DNA of 5,661 nucleotides from Gemmatimonadota bacterium (lineage in GTDB: Bacteria > Gemmatimonadota > Gemmatimonadetes > Longimicrobiales > Gaopeijiaceae): the NCBI GenBank assembly GCA_015492755.1, contig WGEM01000172.1:1-5661 (forward strand). The letters are read 5' to 3'. Below the pieces are notes generated by a model, which had not been told where the DNA came from, did no database searches, and saw only the letters and a list, made by a program, of their open reading frames with translations. Position 1 is the first letter of the stretch. Each line of letters begins with the position of its first letter. The position numbers and the translations under genes were made by a program. Shown here one piece after another: positions 5,596 through 5,661 of the stretch.

Positions 5596-5661
5596 CCCCC
5601 GCCTCACCGGTTCCCCGCCCGCGTGAGGGGCACGCGGGCGGGGAACCGGTGAGGCGGGGGA
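5595..5661. repeat. Perfect 31-bp inverted repeat with 5-nt loop at the window end
   Basis: The left arm is 5595-5625 and the right arm 5631-5661, separated by the loop AGGGG (5626-5630). I checked base by base that the reverse complement of the right arm equals the left arm with no mismatch. The arms are very GC-rich. Read outward, each arm contains GTGAGG followed by CGGGGG and an A; on the left that A is the first base of the M24 ATG. The repeat reaches the final base of the window, so it may continue. It could be an assembly or amplification fold-back at a contig end, or a genuine palindrome between divergent genes. Confidence 0.9.
5602..5605 (-). promoter_or_regulatory. Ribosome binding site of the M24B peptidase, inside the palindrome
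   Basis: On the minus strand, GAGG is followed by six bases (CGGGGG) and then ATG 5595-5593, a normal spacing. It supports ATG over the GTG at 5605-5607. The whole site lies within the left arm of the 31-bp inverted repeat, so if the repeat is real the site would be fully base-paired in the transcript. Confidence 0.5.

Overview
The window is very GC-rich (around 70% by eye), and its proteins are rich in Arg, Ala, Gly and Pro. It is densely packed with genes. Four of the five encode proteins with N-terminal export signals and peptidase or serine-hydrolase folds; the fifth is a flavin-binding protein cut by the left edge. This suggests a free-living, high-GC, Gram-negative-type heterotroph that scavenges peptides. 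The mix of export signals and peptidases reminds me of Gemmatimonadota-like environmental genomes, but that is a low-confidence inference from memory with no phylogenetic marker behind it.

Layout. (1) 1-245, minus: N-terminal part of a pyridoxamine 5'-phosphate oxidase-like (NimA-type) FMN-binding protein, whose GTG start overlaps the stop of the next gene. (2) 238-1461, minus: a secreted M19 membrane dipeptidase with an apparently complete two-zinc site. (3) 1462-1661: a roughly 200-bp divergent intergenic region holding overlapping small dyads next to the dipeptidase ribosome binding site. (4) 1662-2948, plus: a secreted beta-lactamase-fold serine hydrolase (PF00144 type). (5) 2953-4074, plus: four bases downstream and probably cotranscribed, a Tat-exported M19-like protein that appears to have lost three of the five zinc ligands. 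(6) 4075-4086: a 12-bp gap between convergent stops, inside an imperfect hairpin. (7) 4087-5595, minus: an exported M24B aminopeptidase P/Xaa-Pro family protein. (8) 5595-5661: a perfect 31-bp inverted repeat with a 5-nt loop that ends on the last base of the window and contains the leader, ribosome binding site and first base of the M24 gene.

Together the genes look like an extracytoplasmic peptide-degradation cluster. An Xaa-Pro peptidase could trim proline peptides, an M19 dipeptidase could finish dipeptides, and a serine hydrolase of the D-aminopeptidase/esterase superfamily is paired with an M19 homologue of uncertain chemistry. I found no CRISPR array, transposase, tRNA, rRNA, integrase or recognisable defence system. 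The two points most worth checking are the degenerate metal site of the second M19 protein and the terminal palindrome, which may be an assembly fold-back.
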